From M55B154 sp964345775 (GTDB lineage Bacteria > Spirochaetota > UBA4802 > UB4802), in the NCBI GenBank assembly GCA_964345775.1, contig CAYFSO010000002.1, positions 1-64,000 on the forward strand: a DNA stretch of 64,000 nucleotides, in the 5' to 3' direction. The position numbers and the translations under genes were made by a program. The notes beneath the pieces are model-generated. The model saw nothing but the letters and a program-made list of their open reading frames with translations, was not told where the DNA came from and ran no database searches. Of the stretch, positions 61,535-64,000 are shown piece by piece; the stretch's first letter is position 1; the number at the start of each line of letters is the position of its first letter.

Positions 61535-62632
61535 ATGATGGAAGTGGTGATAACTGGAGCCGCCTTTTTCGGCAGCATGCTGTCATTCCTTATCGCGATG
61601 GGTCAGTTGGTGGTTACCTACAGGAGACTGGAGAATATTAACCTGGCCTTCCTTTTTACCTGTGTGGGGATCGTTCTTGTGCAGTACGGTTTTATGCTGA
61701 ATAATACTGTTTCTCAAGTACCCGGGCTTGTATCGTTTCACCTGACCATTCTTTACCTCCTTGGACCGTTATTGTATTATGCCTATTACCTGGTTATGCG
61801 ATTCGAGGATGTTCTGCCCCTTTCCAAGCTACTGTACATGATGCCGGCTGTTTTTGCGCTGATTCTGGATCTATGGTTCTTAGGCAAACCTGTATTGTAC
61901 CGCGAAATGATCATAGGTGAAATGTTCAGAAACGATGTTTCAGATATGGTGATGATCATTCGTGTTCTGATACTGGGGGCAGCTGTGCAGGCTGCATTGT
62001 ACCTGGGGTTACTCTTAAAGAATATACTCATCTTCTGGAGATTCAGGGATTATTCTGCCATAACCACCATAACGCTGATTTATATTGTAATATCAACGGT
62101 ATCTCTTTTGCTCATAGCTGCAGCATTCATGTTCGGCTCGTTGGTCGTGTTACAGGTAAGCGTGGTATTCATTACCCTGCTTTTGATGGGTACGTACCTT
62201 GTGGGTCAGAGACACCCTGAATTTCTCCAGGTGCTTATCAAGGAGGCCAGGAAAAAGAGGTATGAAAGATCACTTTTAAATGGCTATGCCACTGATGAGT
62301 TGTGCTCACGTTTGCAGCACCTGATGGATGCCGAAAAGGTGTACGCCTGCGAAGATATAACATTGAAACAGCTTGCAGAGGAACTGGAACTTACCTCGCA
62401 TCAATTGTCACAGCTGCTAAATGAAAATTTGAACATGAACTTTAATACCTTCGTCAACCAGTTCAGGATCCGTGATGCGAAACGCATGCTGGTTGAAGAA
62501 CCGCAAAGATCCGTGTTGTCAATTGCTTACGCGGTAGGGTTCAATTCCAAGTCTTCCTTTTACGATGCGTTCTCTCGATTCACCGGAAAAACGCCACAAA
62601 AGTACAGAAGGGACAATCTAACCGGTAGGTAA
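61535..62632 (+). CDS. Membrane-anchored AraC-family regulator
   Basis: 365 residues. The first 235 form about seven hydrophobic helices (FLIAMGQLVVTY, LGPLLYYAYYLVMRF and others). A cytoplasmic AraC-type double helix-turn-helix fills residues 265-362 (LKQLAEELELTSHQLSQLL, LSIAYAVGFNSKSSFYDAFS, KTPQKYRR). This membrane-sensor plus AraC layout allows direct signal transduction to DNA. The ligand is unknown. It is coupled to the YkgJ gene; the Mrp operon follows after 206 bp and is a possible target. Confidence 0.88.
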   Translation: MMEVVITGAAFFGSMLSFLIAMGQLVVTYRRLENINLAFLFTCVGIVLVQYGFMLNNTVSQVPGLVSFHLTILYLLGPLLYYAYYLVMRFEDVLPLSKLLYMMPAVFALILDLWFLGKPVLYREMIIGEMFRNDVSDMVMIIRVLILGAAVQAALYLGLLLKNILIFWRFRDYSAITTITLIYIVISTVSLLLIAAAFMFGSLVVLQVSVVFITLLLMGTYLVGQRHPEFLQVLIKEARKKRYERSLLNGYATDELCSRLQHLMDAEKVYACEDITLKQLAEELELTSHQLSQLLNENLNMNFNTFVNQFRIRDAKRMLVEEPQRSVLSIAYAVGFNSKSSFYDAFSRFTGKTPQKYRRDNLTGR

Positions 62633-62738
62633 TTATAAATCTGGTCGAAGAGTGCCTGTGCGCGTGGTAAAAAATATATATAATGACATTGTGCAAAAAC
62701 CATGTAGTTATTTAAAGACACCTTTTTTTGTGTATTAA

Positions 62739-62766
62739 TTGAAAAATGGGGCACAATATATATATA
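62739..62766 (+). promoter_or_regulatory. Possible promoter of the Mrp operon
   Basis: TTGAAA (62739-62744) and TATATA (62761-62766) with a 16-bp spacer, about 70 bp before mnhE. Runs of TA make the -10 boundary imprecise. Confidence 0.35.
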
Positions 62767-62838
62767 CGTATTAAAGGTTTTAATCATTAACGCTGCTGTT
62801 GCATGGTTTTGCTGTAAGAACTTCCTGGAGGATACCAT

Positions 62839-63354
62839 ATGGGAATTCTTTTTTACGCATTGATCAGCCTGATCTCTTACCTGGTATTGACTGCCGGTTC
62901 AGGGGATGTTTTTATGCTTTGGTCCATCGAAGAACTGGTTGCAGGTGTGGTAATCAGCATGTTCCTGGGGTTTGTCTGTCACAACATAATTCCCAGACCC
63001 GTGAACGTCCAGGCATTTAATCCTCTCAGGTGGATCCTGGTCCTTCTGTATGTTGTCGGGCCATTCTTTATGATGCTGATTGTTGCGAATGTTGAAGTAA
63101 TTTACAGGGTACTTTCCGGAAAGATCAATCCTGCCATCGTGAAAGTTGAAACCGGGCTGAAAAGTGAAACCGGTGCCTATATACTTTCTAACTCCATCAC
63201 CCTTTCTCCAGGTACGCTCACCATAGAGTTGGAGCCTGATACACACGTATTATACATTCACTGCCTTAACTGGAAAAAGGAAAAAGGTGAAAAGGCGGAG
63301 CCCGGGGACGTATCAGGTATATTGCATTTTTTCATTAAGAAGATTTTCGGGTAA
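62839..63354 (+). CDS. mnhE: Na+/H+ antiporter subunit E (MnhE/MrpE)
   Basis: 171 residues, preceded by TGGAGG. Two N-terminal hydrophobic segments and the soluble C-terminal part match MnhE; conserved markers are FMMLIVANVEVIYRVLSGKI, NPAIVKVETGL, LSNSITLSPGTLTIELEPDT and LYIHCLNW. MnhE is needed for assembly and full activity of the multisubunit Mrp antiporter, which exchanges Na+ for H+. It begins the E-F-G series, 15 bp before mnhF. Confidence 0.92.
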   Translation: MGILFYALISLISYLVLTAGSGDVFMLWSIEELVAGVVISMFLGFVCHNIIPRPVNVQAFNPLRWILVLLYVVGPFFMMLIVANVEVIYRVLSGKINPAIVKVETGLKSETGAYILSNSITLSPGTLTIELEPDTHVLYIHCLNWKKEKGEKAEPGDVSGILHFFIKKIFG

Positions 63355-63369
63355 AAGGGGAGATATTTC

Positions 63370-63630
63370 ATGGAAACCATGCTTATAGTATCGGTACTTC
63401 TGTTAAGCATATACATACTACTGATCGTGATTCGAATTGCCTTCAGTCATAATGTACCGGAAAGGATCGTTGCCCTTGACACCATCAACACCATGATCAT
63501 AACCATGATGGTTGTACTTGGAGCGGTAGAGCGGAAGGCTCTTTATATCGATATTGGCATTGTATATGGTATTATTTCATTTATTGGCACGCTTTATATT
63601 GCCAGATACCTGATTGATGTGGGGAAATAA
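63370..63630 (+). CDS. mnhF: Na+/H+ antiporter subunit F (MnhF/MrpF)
   Basis: 86 residues with three transmembrane segments. The segment NVPERIVALDTINTMIITMM matches the MnhF hallmark (ERIVALD). It lies between subunits E and G, and its stop overlaps the start of mnhG by one base. Confidence 0.9.
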   Translation: METMLIVSVLLLSIYILLIVIRIAFSHNVPERIVALDTINTMIITMMVVLGAVERKALYIDIGIVYGIISFIGTLYIARYLIDVGK

Positions 63631-63983
63631 TGGATACAGCTATTTATATTCTGCTTGGAATAGGATTGTTCGTGAACGCCATGAGTATCGTGGGAATTCT
63701 GCGATTTCCTGATATGTATACCAGGCTGCATGCTGCAACCAAGACAACAACCTTTGGCAGTATTTTCATGGTGATCGCGGTGATCCTTCACAGCATAATA
63801 CTGTCAGATGCTGCCAGTACCGTTATTATAATACACTCTGCCGTAGCCCTCCTGGTTGTCATTTTCACCAACCCCATCAGTGCGCATGCCATAGCCCGCG
63901 CGGCCCTGATTGAAGGCATAAAGCCTGCTGGCGCACAGATCAACGAGTTTGACGAGAAAAAGAAGAGGGAGGCAAAAGGATGA
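63630..63983 (+). CDS. mnhG: Na+/H+ antiporter subunit G (MnhG/MrpG)
   Basis: 117 residues. The family marker GILRFPDMYTRLHAATKTTTFG is present, read in two pieces, and two later hydrophobic helices (ILSDAASTVIIIHSAVALLV and FTNPISAHAIARAAL) complete the short membrane protein. It overlaps mnhF by 1 bp and the next gene by 4 bp, as is usual in mrp operons. Confidence 0.92.
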   Translation: MDTAIYILLGIGLFVNAMSIVGILRFPDMYTRLHAATKTTTFGSIFMVIAVILHSIILSDAASTVIIIHSAVALLVVIFTNPISAHAIARAALIEGIKPAGAQINEFDEKKKREAKG

Positions 63984-64000
63984 TCTCATCGGTAATATTT
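63980..64000 (+). CDS. Start of the next Mrp-operon gene, truncated by the window
   Basis: The ATG at 63980 overlaps the mnhG stop (ATGA) and reads MISSVIF to the window end. In operons of the E-F-G order the next gene is commonly a DUF4040/MbhD-like or MnhB subunit; the seven visible residues are too few to decide. Confidence 0.5.

Noticed and set aside
1..64000. CRISPR array, rRNA, tRNA, insertion sequence or prophage
   Set aside because: I saw no regularly spaced direct repeats, no cloverleaf or rRNA segments, and no transposase or integrase motifs. A dedicated search would be more sensitive.

Overview
The window is a chromosomal replication-origin region. It contains dnaA, dnaN, recF, a dciA-like gene, a remB-like gene, gyrB and gyrA in one rightward run at 16.1-25.0 kb. 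DnaA-box clusters lie on both sides of dnaA, and two parS-type palindromes sit inside rsmG about 9 kb to the left. Base composition is balanced and coding density is high. I see no rRNA, tRNA, CRISPR array or insertion sequence. The organism is a diderm bacterium: there are many exported and lipoprotein-like products, some with relaxed lipoboxes (L-x-Q-C). A Maf/DUF115 protein and a divergent FliG-like protein suggest flagella. An uncultured spirochaete-like lineage fits best, but this is an inference from gene content and lipobox style, not proof. HypA, MogA, GTP-type PEP carboxykinase and Mrp antiporter subunits are compatible with a facultative or anaerobic lifestyle.

Layout. 0-9 kb is mostly leftward: a truncated glycerophosphodiesterase, a vWA-TM-FHA protein, mogA, hypA, a rightward solitary adenine methyltransferase, an exported protein, and rsmG-mnmG carrying the parS sites. 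Four intergenic inverted-repeat elements lie here, two of them flanking mogA. 9.1-15.5 kb is a rightward block: a macro-domain deacetylase, pyrF, a diguanylate cyclase with a degenerate receiver and degenerate EAL-like tail, a receiver-PP2C phosphatase, and a protein with three FliG-C-like repeats. A small PC4-like protein converges on it. 15.7-25 kb is the origin and replication/gyrase cluster. 25-34.4 kb holds a SPOR protein, coaE, the DUF115 protein, an amidohydrolase, a zinc-ribbon membrane protein, hisD, a short DnaJ-like protein, a Cys-rich protein and a mannose-1-phosphate guanylyltransferase.

34.4-41 kb is an envelope locus: an LEA/WHy lipoprotein, two apparently paralogous exported proteins flanking a lytic transglycosylase, a FecR-domain protein and a HEAT-repeat lipoprotein. 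41-49.7 kb has a ProC-like reductase, an FmdB zinc ribbon, a membrane PAS protein, surE with a TPR gene, a small ORF whose ribosome-binding site lies in a hairpin loop, an AT-rich non-coding stretch, a TetR regulator, a second HEAT-repeat protein and nadE. 49.9-60.9 kb is metabolic: pckG, an HAD hydrolase, pyrB-pyrC, a GDSL hydrolase, an acetoacetate-decarboxylase-like / SDR / HAD-phosphatase operon, a GAF/HD-GYP c-di-GMP phosphodiesterase and guaB. The window ends with a Cys-cluster protein, a membrane AraC regulator and the start of an Mrp antiporter operon.

Themes that connect genes: origin function (DnaA boxes, parS, dnaA-dnaN-dciA); c-di-GMP turnover (a cyclase at 10.5 kb and an HD-GYP at 57.9 kb) beside a flagellar-rotor-like protein; pyrimidine synthesis split between pyrF and pyrBC; and envelope building.
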